Shown here in pieces: positions 8,361-16,782 of a DNA stretch of 36,900 nucleotides. The notes under the pieces were generated by a model. That model was not told the DNA's origin and searched no databases. It saw only the letters and a program-made list of their open reading frames with translations. This stretch comes from Candidatus Bathyarchaeota archaeon (GTDB lineage: Archaea > Thermoproteota > Bathyarchaeia > Bathyarchaeales > Bathycorpusculaceae), in the NCBI GenBank assembly GCA_022865455.1, contig JALHSY010000038.1:1-36900 (forward strand). Direction: 5' to 3'. The translations under genes and the position numbers were made by a program. Position 1 is the first letter of the stretch; each line of letters starts with the position of its first letter.

Positions 8361-8735
8361 CTATTGTTGAGGAGAAGGTGAAACCGGATTCAAGTCTTGT
8401 TGAAGCTTGGTCTGCAGGTCTTTCAGCTGACCGCGCAGGCGTTCCTCTTGCTTAGCCAAGATTGACGTTCGAGTGCTCAGCAGTTCTTTTCGCTCAGTCA
8501 ACTCCGTGCTTATCTTGCCCTTTTCTGTTCTTATCAGAAGCGAACCCGTTGCCTTATATATGACCGCATCGTCGGCAAGTTTCTGCAACTCCCCCGAGGC
8601 TTGGTCAATTTCCATCATTTCCAGCTCTACTTGCTGTTTCTGCGCCAGAACCGACTGAAGCGTTTGTTGAAGCTGCTGAAGCCTGAGCAGGCGTTCCTGA
8701 ACCTGCGGCGGAAGATTCGAAATGTCTTCGCTCAC
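8361..8735 (-). CDS. pfdB: Prefoldin beta subunit
   Basis: A 124-residue beta-type prefoldin subunit. Two long heptad-rich helices (about 5-45 and 80-115) flank a short beta-hairpin region with VIYKATGSLLIR, giving the coiled-coil tentacle architecture. With two alpha subunits it forms the hexameric jellyfish chaperone that hands unfolded proteins to the thermosome. The start is GTG with AGGA seven bases upstream. It sits between pcc1 and the DUF3194 gene, an arrangement conserved in many archaea. The alpha subunit gene is not in the window. Confidence 0.93.
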   Translation of the reverse strand: MSEDISNLPPQVQERLLRLQQLQQTLQSVLAQKQQVELEMMEIDQASGELQKLADDAVIYKATGSLLIRTEKGKISTELTERKELLSTRTSILAKQEERLRGQLKDLQTKLQQDLNPVSPSPQQ

Positions 8736-8845
8736 TTCATATTCCTTCCATTCTGCACAGCAAGTAAGCTGAGCTATTAATTAAGCATTTTCTACTATCA
8801 TACAGCATTCTGTTTTCACGGCGTATTGAGGCATGGGTGCGGAAC

Positions 8846-9094
8846 TTATGTTTCTATGACTTCTAGGACGTCGATTGTCGAATTTATCCATCTCAGATAA
8901 GCGTTGAGGGCTGCGCGTAGGGCGACCGTGTCTTTCGCTTTGATTTTCAGGACTAAGAATGAGCCGTCTTTTTCCATAACTACCTCGGATCGTGTTGTAG
9001 CCGCCTTCTTGGTCTCTGGTTCCAAAGCTTTGAATGCTGTTTCCAAGTGCTTCTCTGAAGCGAATCTCAATCGTACATTGGCCGCTGCTTTCAT
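8846..9094 (-). CDS. pcc1: KEOPS complex subunit Pcc1
   Basis: An 82-residue protein matching the small Pcc1 (CTAG/Pcc1) family. It has an alpha/beta fold with strand NVRLRF, helix HLETAFKAL, a central strand pair ending in FLVLKIKAKD and a C-terminal helix ALRAALNAYLRWIN that dimerises and binds Kae1. KEOPS makes the universal tRNA modification t6A. The ATG is preceded by GGGAG with an 8-nt spacer. A longer open frame covering the same DNA (8781-9113) is out of frame and unlike any family, so it was dismissed. Kae1, Bud32 and Cgi121 are not present here. Confidence 0.85.
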   Translation of the reverse strand: MKAAANVRLRFASEKHLETAFKALEPETKKAATTRSEVVMEKDGSFLVLKIKAKDTVALRAALNAYLRWINSTIDVLEVIET

Positions 9095-9242
9095 TGCTTT
9101 GGCTCCCTAACAAAAACTGGTACGTTGGCTATGGTTGATTTGAACACAATCTCTTACTCTCGAATCGAAGGACACGGCAACTCCTTCAGAACGTAGACGG
9201 CATTTCTTCTATGTCAAATGAAAGGTTGTCGAAAAGTGAGGG

Positions 9243-9563
9243 TCAGGCTCTTTTTTGGGTTTCTTCTTGAGCCTCTTCTTCTGCCTTCAAGACTTCCTCA
9301 ACAGGTGCGCCTTTGGCCACGCGTTTCGCCACTATTCCAAGCTTCGTTGTCGGAGTATACGCTCCGCCTGTGAATGTGAATCCGCATTTTCTGCATTTCC
9401 ACACGCCGACGCTTTCTCTTTTTACTCTTCGAAATCCGCATTGTGGGCATGTGTGAGGGGTTCTGAGCTCAGTGATTACCTTGATGTACCTTTTCCTGAC
9501 CGTGACTCCGTAGCGGGGTCCCAGCCCTCTTGTAGGACCCACTTTCTTGGTTCTCTTTCCCAT
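9243..9563 (-). CDS. rpl37ae: 50S ribosomal protein eL43 (L37Ae)
   Basis: A 106-residue eukaryote-type large-subunit protein. It begins MGKRTKKVGPTRGLGPRYG, typical of the family, followed by a C4 zinc ribbon TCPQCGFRRV...WKCRKCGFTFTGGAY (about 38-69). The acidic, Glu-rich C-terminal tail after residue 88 is longer than in most homologues. It follows rrp42 by 7 bases and is cotranscribed with the exosome genes. After it come 148 bases without a gene, where many archaea carry rpoP; none is found here. Confidence 0.95.
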   Translation of the reverse strand: MGKRTKKVGPTRGLGPRYGVTVRKRYIKVITELRTPHTCPQCGFRRVKRESVGVWKCRKCGFTFTGGAYTPTTKLGIVAKRVAKGAPVEEVLKAEEEAQEETQKRA

Positions 9564-9570
9564 GTTCTGT

Positions 9571-10362
9571 TCACCAGTCTAGTTTCTTGCGCAGTTGTTT
9601 GGCCTTTTCTTTTGCTGTTTTCGCTGCTTCCTGTATTTGTTCAGGGGTGAAGTATCCGTTGCCTCCTTTCTGGATTGCGCATATGTTGTCGTCGTCATCG
9701 AATGCCATCGAAATTCTGGCATCCATGACCTGTTCTTCTTCCAGCCACGGGTCAACAACAAGCTTGTTGCCTATTTTTGCGAAAGTAACCGTTATGGGAT
9801 GTTTCTTCATCGGAAGCTGAGTGTAGCCTGAAGTGAGTTTCACTTCGCCCTCTTCGATTTGGTACTTGCTCATTTTCGTGTTAAGCAAGGCAGCTGTGGC
9901 GGCAAGTGCTGAGGCGTCTATCAAGTTCCCGTCGTGGTTGAGCACGTAAACGTCCACGAAGATCACAAACACTTTCTTTCCCGGCTCTATGCACAGTTTT
10001 TCGGTGTCGATGGCTTTTGATTCTCGTATTCCTCTGTCAACGATTCTGGCGAGTTCTATGGAGTTCTCGCCTGGTGGTCCCGGCTCAAATGTGGGTGAAG
10101 CTAAAGGCACAAGTTCAGCGTTTACTGTCAGGACGCCGTCGTTAGGAGTGTCTGGGAACGGTTTGCCGAGTTCAACTTTTGTGCCAGCCATGACTTCGGT
10201 CTTTCCTAAGAGCACTCTTGCCGACCCTTCTGCACGTTCGATTATTCCCTGTTCAATGGTTATTTCTCGGTAGTCTGTCAGTTCTCTTCCGTCTAGGCGT
10301 TTTCCCTTTTCGATTAACTGTGCTATCTGTTTCTGTTTTAGCCGGGTGATTACTGATGACAT
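9571..10362 (-). CDS. rrp42: Exosome complex component Rrp42
   Basis: A 263-residue RNase PH-fold subunit of the archaeal exosome ring. It is catalytically silent itself but forms the hexamer with Rrp41 that degrades RNA phosphorolytically or adds tails. Family hallmarks are the N-terminal RLDGRELTDYREI (about 22-34), VLLGKTEVMAGTKVELGKPFPDTPNDG (about 50-76) and PGPPGENSIELARIVDRGIRES (about 97-118). It starts at the TAATG junction with rrp41 (1-base overlap). The subunit order Rrp4, Rrp41, Rrp42 matches most archaeal exosome operons. Confidence 0.96.
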   Translation of the reverse strand: MSSVITRLKQKQIAQLIEKGKRLDGRELTDYREITIEQGIIERAEGSARVLLGKTEVMAGTKVELGKPFPDTPNDGVLTVNAELVPLASPTFEPGPPGENSIELARIVDRGIRESKAIDTEKLCIEPGKKVFVIFVDVYVLNHDGNLIDASALAATAALLNTKMSKYQIEEGEVKLTSGYTQLPMKKHPITVTFAKIGNKLVVDPWLEEEQVMDARISMAFDDDDNICAIQKGGNGYFTPEQIQEAAKTAKEKAKQLRKKLDW

Positions 10363-11096
10363 TACTCTTCAACCTCCTTCACATCTACGTACTTGGCTTT
10401 CAACGTCTCTTTCTGGATTGCAGAGATTTTCTTACACCCCTCGATTGCCAAGTTCACAGCCTGCTCGAATTCTTCAACAGTGAGTATCCCGTCCATCTGC
10501 AGCAACGTCACCGCGTTCAAGTTCGGCATCAGAGCCAAGGGGACGTCAGCTGAACCCAACTTGTCTTCCTCATCCATCAAGTCCAACACTATGGTATCTT
10601 CGACTTTTCCAGCTGCACACGCGACCACAATGTCTCGCATGGGGATGCCTGCATCTGCAACGGCTAGAGCTGCGGCTGTTATACTTGCGCATCTTGTTCC
10701 GCCGTCTGCCTGCAGAACTTCAACGAAGACGTCCAGGGCTGTTCGAGGGTAGTATTCCATGAAGATTGACGGTTCAAGAGATTCCCTGATGACTTTAGAG
10801 AGTTCCACTTCTCTTCTTGACGGGGCAGGTGATTTTCGTTCTTGAACTGAGAATGGCGCCATGTGGTAGCGGCATCTCAAAAGCATTCGATCCTGAAGTG
10901 CCAAGTGCTTTGGGTGCACTTCCCTCGGCCCGTACGCCCCTGCCAGAATCTTGTTCTTTCCATGTTCAATGTATGCTGACCCATCGGCGTTTGACAATAC
11001 GCCTACGTCAATTTTGATCGGTCTCAGCTCGTCTGGTTTTCTTCCATCCAGCCTTACACCTTTCTTGTCGATTAATTTTTCAGGTTTATCATTCAT
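10362..11096 (-). CDS. rrp41: Exosome complex exonuclease Rrp41
   Basis: The catalytic RNase PH-type subunit, 244 residues. Recognisable are [13 protein letters not shown] (about 15-27), the phosphate/RNA-binding segment [21 protein letters not shown] (about 91-111), and [14 protein letters not shown] (about 178-191), where the Asp of SADVP is the expected catalytic residue. It starts inside the end of rrp4 (8-base overlap) and shares one base with rrp42, so the three exosome genes are translationally coupled. No key residue appears missing. Confidence 0.96.
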   Translation of the reverse strand: MNDKPEKLIDKKGVRLDGRKPDELRPIKIDVGVLSNADGSAYIEHGKNKILAGAYGPREVHPKHLALQDRMLLRCRYHMAPFSVQERKSPAPSRREVELSKVIRESLEPSIFMEYYPRTALDVFVEVLQADGGTRCASITAAALAVADAGIPMRDIVVACAAGKVEDTIVLDLMDEEDKLGSADVPLALMPNLNAVTLLQMDGILTVEEFEQAVNLAIEGCKKISAIQKETLKAKYVDVKEVEE

Positions 11097-11799
11097 TCTT
11101 GTTTTCCTCCATTTTCGCTTTTTCTTCCTTAAGCATTTGGGTTACGCGATCGGTTAACCCACTTGTGTGGGATTCTTCATCGATTTTGTGAATGGCCATT
11201 AGGGCCAACTGCTCACTTTCAAGGGTTTTGCCCGTGACCAATATGACTCCGTTTAGTCCGAGGATAATGTTGCATCCTGTTTCCTGTTTTATCATCGATA
11301 CCATTGAGCCTTTTCTCCCTATTACGCGCGGAATCTTTGTCGGCGTGATTTTGAGTATTTGGCCACGTGTTATCTTTCCCAATCCGGGTTCTCCGACAGT
11401 CAGTTGTGGGTCGTGTGTCCTGTCGTAGGAGGCGACTTTTGCTACGATTAAGTCTCTCATGTCGAGGACCTGTGACAAGTCGTCTTCCTGCGGTCTGAAC
11501 GGCCTGCCCAGCACGTCTCCCGCTCTCAGGATAGCTGGATACGGCGCGTTTATGTCAACCGTCCAGCCGTTGAATCCAACTTCCGCAACTGTTCCTATTA
11601 CTATGTCCCCTGCTTTAGGGATGTAAAAGGCTTTTAGTGCTACAACACTGACTTTCTTGTTTTCGGTGTCCACAAGTCCGAGGCGTGAAGCGTAGATTTT
11701 CTCGTTTTCCTTATACGTGTTTTCTCCAGCAATATATTCACCCTCGGCAATCAAGTCTCCGGGCGTTACAATCTGTCTTGTTTCAAAAAATATTGGCAT
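11089..11799 (-). CDS. rrp4: Exosome RNA-binding cap subunit Rrp4
   Basis: The cap protein that recruits substrate RNA to the exosome ring. It has an N-terminal beta domain, an S1 domain (about 55-130) and a KH domain with the GxxG loop in [11 protein letters not shown] near residue 150. The open frame could start at ATG 11820, but the ATG at 11799 has an AGGTG ribosome binding site 7 bases upstream and begins at the family-typical [15 protein letters not shown], so it was preferred (236 residues). The gene follows SBDS by 36 bases and overlaps rrp41 by 8. The lysine/glutamate-rich tail is probably disordered. Confidence 0.94.
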   Translation of the reverse strand: MPIFFETRQIVTPGDLIAEGEYIAGENTYKENEKIYASRLGLVDTENKKVSVVALKAFYIPKAGDIVIGTVAEVGFNGWTVDINAPYPAILRAGDVLGRPFRPQEDDLSQVLDMRDLIVAKVASYDRTHDPQLTVGEPGLGKITRGQILKITPTKIPRVIGRKGSMVSMIKQETGCNIILGLNGVILVTGKTLESEQLALMAIHKIDEESHTSGLTDRVTQMLKEEKAKMEENKNE

Positions 11800-11835
11800 A
11801 ATTTCACACCTAACCGTCATATGTTAAACATTCAA

Positions 11836-12525
11836 CTATGAGATTATTTTCGCTTCTCCATTTCCTTTCGTTGTATCGCCTAGCTTTCCTAGGAATGGGG
11901 CATATAAACCTGCTGGCATTTCTACCACGCCATACCATGAGCCGTCTGCACGCCACTCTTCGCGTTTTATCGTTCCGAGACCTTTTATCGTTCCGTAGGC
12001 TCTTGCAGAGTATTGGGCTGGCACCGTGACGGCCACGGATACCTGTTCCATTTTAAGAGGCAGGATGATTCGTAAAAGTTTGATTATGTCTTTTGCCTGT
12101 TCTTCAACTGGTTTGAACAGGTCTATTGAATAGTGGATTTGCTCCATGGCGTTTTCTATTCTTAATGGCGGGTGCGGAAGGTTTGTCTTCGGGTCGACGC
12201 ATTGCCTTGTTATGAAGTCAACAATCTGCCTTCTCTTTTCGTCAACCATTTTTCTGCGCTGTTCGGTTGTGAGCTGCAGCGTTCCTGTCTTCAGGATTGT
12301 TTCTGCGATTTTGAGCGAGTCTATCGTGCCGAAGGCCTTGCGCAGGTTTTCTTCCGAGACCTTTGTGCCTTTACTTGCGTCTGAATATATGGTCTCGCTG
12401 ACCAGAACTTCGGTTATAGCGGACATTTTTCCCATGCGGTAGTCTAGGGCTTTTTCTGGCTTAACAAGAATTTCGAAGTGGTCGCTGCCTTTTGTGATGC
12501 GCGCAGTGGTGTATTTTTCACCCAT
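11836..12525 (-). CDS. sdo1: Ribosome assembly factor SBDS (SDO1 homologue)
   Basis: A 229-residue three-domain SBDS protein. It begins with the FYSH domain (about 1-90, including YTTARITKGSDHFEILV), then a helical middle domain (about 95-165) and a ferredoxin-like C-terminal domain (about 166-229). In eukaryotes it releases eIF6 from the large subunit; in archaea it binds the large ribosomal subunit. It lies 7 bases after the proteasome alpha gene and directly upstream of the exosome, the classic archaeal order. Length and motifs are normal. Confidence 0.96.
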   Translation of the reverse strand: MGEKYTTARITKGSDHFEILVKPEKALDYRMGKMSAITEVLVSETIYSDASKGTKVSEENLRKAFGTIDSLKIAETILKTGTLQLTTEQRRKMVDEKRRQIVDFITRQCVDPKTNLPHPPLRIENAMEQIHYSIDLFKPVEEQAKDIIKLLRIILPLKMEQVSVAVTVPAQYSARAYGTIKGLGTIKREEWRADGSWYGVVEMPAGLYAPFLGKLGDTTKGNGEAKIIS

Positions 12526-12532
12526 CCCCGTT

Positions 12533-13261
12533 TCACTTGCCCGCGCCTAACTCTTTGACATAAGATTCGATCTTGCTATTGCTCAGTATTTCCATTTTCT
12601 TGGTTTCCGAGGGAATGACGGCTATCTTCATTCTGGGCGGTAACTGTCTTGCTTCTAGGGCTTTCGCCAAGCATTTCACGGCGAGTTTCGTGGTTTCTTC
12701 TAGATTCATGTTTTCCTTGTATTCCTCTCTGAGCATGCCTACTACCGTCTCTCTTCCTGCACCTTGTGCTGTGGCTTTGAATCCTCTATATGTTCCGCTG
12801 GGGTGGGTTCCGAAGACGCGGGTTCCAGTCTTGTCAACTCCAGCGAAGATTATCGAGACTCCGAATGGTCTTACGCCTGCGTGTTGCGTGTAGAGCTGCT
12901 TGATGTCGCATATCCTTTTGGTTATTACTTCCACATCTATCGGTTCGTCATAGGTTAGTTTGTTGCTCTGGGCGTACACTCTTGCTTGGTCTATGAGTAT
13001 GCGCGCGTCTGAACTCAGGCCGACTATGGCTGAGGCGACGTGCTCATCAATTTTGAAAATCTTCCATGAATATTCTTCCTCTTCGAGAGGTTCAACATTT
13101 TCTTCTGCTCCTATAACCACTCCTTCAGAACATCTTATTCCTAAGATTGTGGCTCCGCGGTTAACGAGCTCCATCGCGTACTCGACTTGGAACAGCCGTC
13201 CATCTGGCGAGAAAACCGTTATGGCACGGTCGTATGCTCCTGGTGCTGCAAATATTGACAT
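12533..13261 (-). CDS. psmA: Proteasome subunit alpha
   Basis: A 242-residue outer-ring subunit of the 20S proteasome. The N-terminal gate and alpha-type signature YDRAITVFSPDGRLFQVEYA (10-29) is intact, followed by the Ntn-hydrolase fold without the catalytic N-terminal threonine, as expected for alpha subunits. It is the first gene of the run that continues into SBDS and the exosome. No gene lies in the 158 bases between it and the Rieske gene apart from a doubtful mini-ORF. The beta subunit is not in the window. Confidence 0.97.
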   Translation of the reverse strand: MSIFAAPGAYDRAITVFSPDGRLFQVEYAMELVNRGATILGIRCSEGVVIGAEENVEPLEEEEYSWKIFKIDEHVASAIVGLSSDARILIDQARVYAQSNKLTYDEPIDVEVITKRICDIKQLYTQHAGVRPFGVSIIFAGVDKTGTRVFGTHPSGTYRGFKATAQGAGRETVVGMLREEYKENMNLEETTKLAVKCLAKALEARQLPPRMKIAVIPSETKKMEILSNSKIESYVKELGAGK

Positions 13262-13419
13262 TCATTCCACTCTCACAGTATCATTAATCTTTCGCATGTT
13301 TCATATGACAACTTGACTAAAAACCTTTTCCTATGTCGCTTTCCTTTTCTGAGCTTGACTCAGAGGCGCCTACTGCCTGTTCAAATGCTGTGTTGAGCGC
13401 GCGATATCCATTTCTTGTT

Positions 13420-13725
13420 TCAGGCGTTGACTGAAATCTGTTCTCCGTCGACTTTGACTTCAAACTGTGGCTCTGGTCTCTTTGCTGGTCCAGCCATGAC
13501 TATGCCTGTCTGAACGGCGAAATGTGACCCGTGGCGTGTGCACAGAACCATTTCTCCTTGGAGTTCGCCATCTGATAGCATGCATCCCGTGTGAGTGCAC
13601 TTGTTTCCTATGGCATGATACTTCCCATCCAAGTTGACGAGGAGCATCTGTTTGCCGTTTGCCTCAACGCCTAGCATTTTTCCCGGCGCTAAGTCTTTTG
13701 TGGATGCAACTTTGACGAATCCCAT
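13420..13725 (-). CDS. Rieske [2Fe-2S] ferredoxin-like protein
   Basis: A 101-residue soluble Rieske protein. The cluster ligands are visible as Cys43-x-His45 in CTHTGC and Cys62-x2-His65 in CTRHGSHF; the beta-sandwich around them (residues 1-42 and 75-101) is the whole protein. There is no signal peptide or oxygenase domain. It probably acts as an electron carrier like those of nitrite reductase small subunits or aromatic dioxygenase systems. The frame is open to a GTG at 13794, but the ATG at 13725 starts exactly at the family-typical MGFVKVASTKDL, so it was chosen. It stands alone between the proteasome gene and a divergent His-rich mini-protein; its redox partner is unknown. Confidence 0.85.
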   Translation of the reverse strand: MGFVKVASTKDLAPGKMLGVEANGKQMLLVNLDGKYHAIGNKCTHTGCMLSDGELQGEMVLCTRHGSHFAVQTGIVMAGPAKRPEPQFEVKVDGEQISVNA

Positions 13726-13957
13726 ATTCTCATCATCCCAGTTACACTGTTCTATTTGCGGGTTAAGGAGATAAGAGATTTGCTGTCGGCGCACAGATCA
13801 GAGAAGAAGCTCTCAAGCAAGTTTCATGACTTGCGCTGTCATTGTTGAGTTAATGCACTTGGCTCCGAGTGTTAAGCTAGAAAAATGTGGTTTGGATTAG
13901 AGCTTTTCTGGTTCGTCAGCAATAGTGCCTTAGCTGGGCATGGCTCTCACTTTGACA

Positions 13958-13966
13958 GCTTATATG
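13958..13966 (+). promoter_or_regulatory. Putative TATA box for the His/Cys-rich mini-protein
   Basis: GCTTATATG is a good archaeal box A. A transcript starting about 25 bases downstream would carry a leader of 10-20 bases before the ATG at 14001, including GTGA at 13991-13994. Confidence 0.5.
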
Positions 13967-14000
13967 CCCTGCTTGTCATAATAGTTTGCCGTGAAGAAAC

Positions 14001-14201
14001 ATGCATCAAGGACATAGCGTTGAAGAATATCACGGCCATGGTCAATGCTGTTGCCGCGAGAACCATCATGGATTCGGGCAGTTTCCCAGGCGCTTTCTGA
14101 CGAAGGAAGAAAAAATCAAGAAACTAGAAGGCTACGCTCAGGAACTCAAGAATGAGCTTGCCGCGGTCCAAGAGCGCATCAAAGAATTAAAACCTAAGTA
14201 A
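14001..14201 (+). CDS. Small His/Cys-rich protein with C-terminal coiled coil (DUF5320-like)
   Basis: A 66-residue protein. The first 23 residues are crowded with possible metal ligands (His 2, 5, 11, 13, 22, 23 and a Cys-Cys-Cys run at 16-18). A charged linker FPRRFLTKEEKI leads to a C-terminal amphipathic helix (about 36-66) predicted to form a coiled coil. The layout resembles small archaeal and anaerobe proteins (DUF5320-like) whose C-termini read RRFLTREEKIE and which often neighbour iron-sulfur or molybdenum-cofactor genes. That match is from memory. A TATA box and short leader support expression. It converges on the DUF438 gene and lies within the redox neighbourhood. Confidence 0.65.
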   Translation: MHQGHSVEEYHGHGQCCCRENHHGFGQFPRRFLTKEEKIKKLEGYAQELKNELAAVQERIKELKPK

Positions 14202-14272
14202 GGAAAGCCGAGTTTCACAATACAAACCCCGTCTTTTTCTTGTACTCGTCAACATCTATGTTGCTGTTTGGA

Positions 14273-15493
14273 TTATTCTTCCCAGTCTAGGAGTCTCTTT
14301 TGCCCCTCGATTTTCTTAATGTCTGTCAAGTCCTGCGTTGCTTCCATGGTTCCAAAGTACCTGCCGTCTTTGTCTCTCACGGCGAAATATCGTATGTGAA
14401 CAAGACGGTTGTCCAGCGTGATCCAGAATTCAGCCGAGTCCTTTTCGCCCTTCCTGAAGGCTTCGATAATCCTGTTTACAATGTGAACGCTTTCCTGTGG
14501 ATGGCACATTTGCACTGTTCTGCCGATCACGGCTTTGGTGCGCACGAAGATTCTTTTCTCAGCCTTGTTGAAGTATTTCACGCGGTCATCTTTGTCTATG
14601 AAGGATATGTCGATTGGGAGCGTGTCGAGAATGGCTTCGGCTTCTTCTTTTGAGAGGCTTCCCGTTTCGAACTGCAGCAGACCTTCAGGGGGTGTTTGGG
14701 TCTTTCGTTTTTCAGTTTGCAGTGCGACTGTGACATGTGACGGCGTAAAGCAGCAGTATCCAATCTCGTCAAATCCTTTCCTAGCCTCTTCCCACTCTTC
14801 GCTCGTGACCACCTGTAAGGCAGCGGGGAAGAGTATGTTGTTCTCTTTGAAAAAGTGACTTGGCAGAATGCTGCATAAGGGTTTGGCAACTTCGCCTAGC
14901 TGTGTCTTGAAGTCGTAGAAGCTTATGGCATTCCAATTCTCAACCAAGCTACGAAGCCTCTTCTTTATGTCTCGTATCTGGTTGTGTTCCATCCACATTA
15001 TTGCAGGCGGCTCTGTGATCCCGTGCTTTTCCAGCATGGGAAAGAGGACGTTTTCTTCTCGCAAGTAATGCTTCTCTGCATCGACAAAGTCCTTCACTAT
15101 GCCTTGCACTTCTGTCAACACATCTCCAACATAAACCACATCACAGGCTTCTTCAATCATCTTCGCCAAAATCCCTAGCCTCTCTGCGCGTTGTGTAAGA
15201 ATCTTGTGTTCTTCCATGAGAATGCTGATTGGGTGTCCGGGAGGAGTCTGCAATTCCTGTTTTTCCAGTTGTTCGCCGAAAACTGCAAGATGGACGTCGC
15301 ACAGCCTTTGAAGTTCTTCCCTCGGCATTCCTTCCTTGACAAGCTCCTGCTCAATCTTTGCAATGTCTTCGGAGCTTGTGTCCTTCAGGATTTGTTTGAA
15401 CTTTTCTTTGACTTCCTGCGGCGGAACGCCGTCGTGCAACTGCTTGACTATCTCTTTAAGCATTCCTTTCTTGTCCGCGCTTAGCTCGCTCAT
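14273..15493 (-). CDS. DUF438-hemerythrin-PAS domain protein
   Basis: A 406-residue three-part cytosolic protein. Residues about 1-75 are a DUF438 helical domain (KEIVKQLHDGVPPQEVKEKF). Residues about 85-235 are a hemerythrin HHE-like four-helix bundle with candidate iron ligands in HPISILMEEH, DAEKHYLREEN, MWMEHNQ and PSHFFKENN. Residues about 280-395 are a PAS domain. Hemerythrin-like centres bind oxygen or nitric oxide, so this is probably an O2/NO sensor or scavenger. It abuts the flavodiiron gene, whose stop is immediately followed by this ATG, so the two are coexpressed. No output domain such as a kinase is present. Confidence 0.88.
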   Translation of the reverse strand: MSELSADKKGMLKEIVKQLHDGVPPQEVKEKFKQILKDTSSEDIAKIEQELVKEGMPREELQRLCDVHLAVFGEQLEKQELQTPPGHPISILMEEHKILTQRAERLGILAKMIEEACDVVYVGDVLTEVQGIVKDFVDAEKHYLREENVLFPMLEKHGITEPPAIMWMEHNQIRDIKKRLRSLVENWNAISFYDFKTQLGEVAKPLCSILPSHFFKENNILFPAALQVVTSEEWEEARKGFDEIGYCCFTPSHVTVALQTEKRKTQTPPEGLLQFETGSLSKEEAEAILDTLPIDISFIDKDDRVKYFNKAEKRIFVRTKAVIGRTVQMCHPQESVHIVNRIIEAFRKGEKDSAEFWITLDNRLVHIRYFAVRDKDGRYFGTMEATQDLTDIKKIEGQKRLLDWEE

Positions 15494-16681
15494 CTACTGT
15501 TCACCTTTAATCTTCGCTGCAAGAGCCTTGCCGAGTTCCTCAATCTGTTTAACATTACTTTCAGACGGTGGGCCATTGATTTCCAATGCTCCAACGACCT
15601 CCATCTTCGATGGACCTAACACTTCTTGAAAGTGCTTTATGGCTCCCCCGCCCCATCCGTACGAGCTCAGGACCACACCATATTTCAATGGCGGTCTCAG
15701 TGCTTTCACCAAGTACGTGGCGTACACTGCAAGCGGGTGTGCGCCGCCCAGCACTGTGGGCGCGCCTAGCACAATGGCCCTTGAGTCCACTAAGTCTTTT
15801 GCCACATCACCTATGTCTGCAACAGCCAAATTGTACTTGACAACTTCAACGCCTTCAGAAGCCAGTACATCTGTAATTGGCTGAATCATCTTCTCCGTGC
15901 TGTTCCACATGGTCACATAGACTATTATCGCCTTTTGCCTAGTCTCACCGTTTGACCATTTCCTGTAAGCACTGAGGATACGTTCGGTGTTTCTATGTAT
16001 CGGTCCGTGGCTTGGCGCTATCATGTCAATTTTCAAGTCTTTTATCTTTTCCAGCGCCTTTTGAGCCATGACTCTGAACGGCATCATTATCTCGCCGAAA
16101 TAGCGTTGAGCATAAACAATCAAATCCTCTACCTCGTCATCATACAATCCTTTTGCGGTGTGGGAACCGAAGAAGTCGCATGGAAACAGTGTTCTGTCCT
16201 CGGGCACGTAGGTGAACATAGTCTCTGGCCAGTGAAGCATCGGAGCCTCAATGAACTGGAGAGTCTTGCCGCCCAAATCGACCATTTCTTGGTCGTGAAC
16301 TATTTGAATCCGCTCGCTGGGCACCTTGTAGAAGGTCTGCGCCAACTTGGCACCTTTCTCCGTTGTTATCAGCTTGGCCTTGTTGTTCATCGACATGAAG
16401 TACGGTATGGCGCCTGCATGGTCGGGTTCGGCGTGGTTCATAACTAGATAGTCAATATCGCCCATGTCTGCAATGTTCCTTATCTTCTCTTCCCATTCCT
16501 TTTCAAAACCAGGATTGACCGTGTCAATCAGAGCCTTCTTGGCTTTGCCGATTACCAAGTACGAGTTGTAGGTTGTTCCATGCGGCAGTGCGATCAGAGC
16601 GTCGAAAAGTCGGCGGTTCCAGTCTCTGACGCCTACCCAGTAGACGCCTTCAGAAAGTTTAGCAATGTTTCGCCAACTCAT
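15494..16681 (-). CDS. fprA: Flavodiiron protein (FprA-like oxygen or nitric oxide reductase)
   Basis: A 395-residue A-type flavoprotein reducing O2 to water (or NO to N2O). The N-terminal metallo-beta-lactamase-like domain has all diiron ligands: His83, Glu85, Asp87 and His88 in NHAEPDHAG, His150 in PMLHWPE, Asp169 in FPCDFF and His225 in APSHGPIH. The flavodoxin domain (about 250-395) shows the FMN loop YVTMWNSTEKM and SSYGWGGGA. In methanogens the electron donor is F420H2; the donor here is unknown. The ATG at 16681 is preceded by GGAG at 8 bases, favouring it over the GTG at 16687. It heads a two-gene operon divergent from a Cys-rich HTH regulator. Confidence 0.95.
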   Translation of the reverse strand: MSWRNIAKLSEGVYWVGVRDWNRRLFDALIALPHGTTYNSYLVIGKAKKALIDTVNPGFEKEWEEKIRNIADMGDIDYLVMNHAEPDHAGAIPYFMSMNNKAKLITTEKGAKLAQTFYKVPSERIQIVHDQEMVDLGGKTLQFIEAPMLHWPETMFTYVPEDRTLFPCDFFGSHTAKGLYDDEVEDLIVYAQRYFGEIMMPFRVMAQKALEKIKDLKIDMIAPSHGPIHRNTERILSAYRKWSNGETRQKAIIVYVTMWNSTEKMIQPITDVLASEGVEVVKYNLAVADIGDVAKDLVDSRAIVLGAPTVLGGAHPLAVYATYLVKALRPPLKYGVVLSSYGWGGGAIKHFQEVLGPSKMEVVGALEINGPPSESNVKQIEELGKALAAKIKGEQ

Positions 16682-16735
16682 TTTCACATCTCCAACTTGT
16701 CAGCTTCATTGAAGTGGCGGTATGACAATTGTAAT

Positions 16736-16748
16736 AAAGTATATTTAT
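16736..16748. promoter_or_regulatory. Shared AT-rich promoter between fprA and the divergent HTH regulator
   Basis: The stretch containing TATATTTA reads as a TATA element on both strands. Toward the plus strand it would start transcription near 16765, upstream of the regulator's ATG at 16783. Toward the minus strand it would start near 16715, ahead of fprA. The flanking 100 bases contain no other gene, so any operator should lie here. No clear palindromic operator was identified by eye. Confidence 0.5.
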
Positions 16749-16782
16749 GCCTTTCGACAACAAGAGAGCGGAGCATACCTAC

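Noticed and set aside
8781-9113. A 110-codon minus-strand frame covering the Pcc1 region
   Set aside because: It is a different reading frame of the pcc1 gene; its translation has no family resemblance, while the 82-codon frame matches Pcc1 and has a good ribosome site.
9120-9180. A TTCAAAT loop resembling a tRNA T-arm on the minus strand
   Set aside because: The flanking bases do not pair as a T-stem, and no acceptor, D or anticodon stems can be built around it.
13885-14100. A 71-codon plus-strand frame overlapping the His/Cys-rich gene
   Set aside because: The overlapping frame at 14001-14201 has the TATA box, a family-like C-terminus and a sensible leader; this one has neither family nor ribosome site.
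16747-16782. An upstream ATG for the HTH regulator at 16747
   Set aside because: The codon overlaps the TATA element, so it would lie upstream of the transcript start; ATG 16783 has GGAG at 9 bases.
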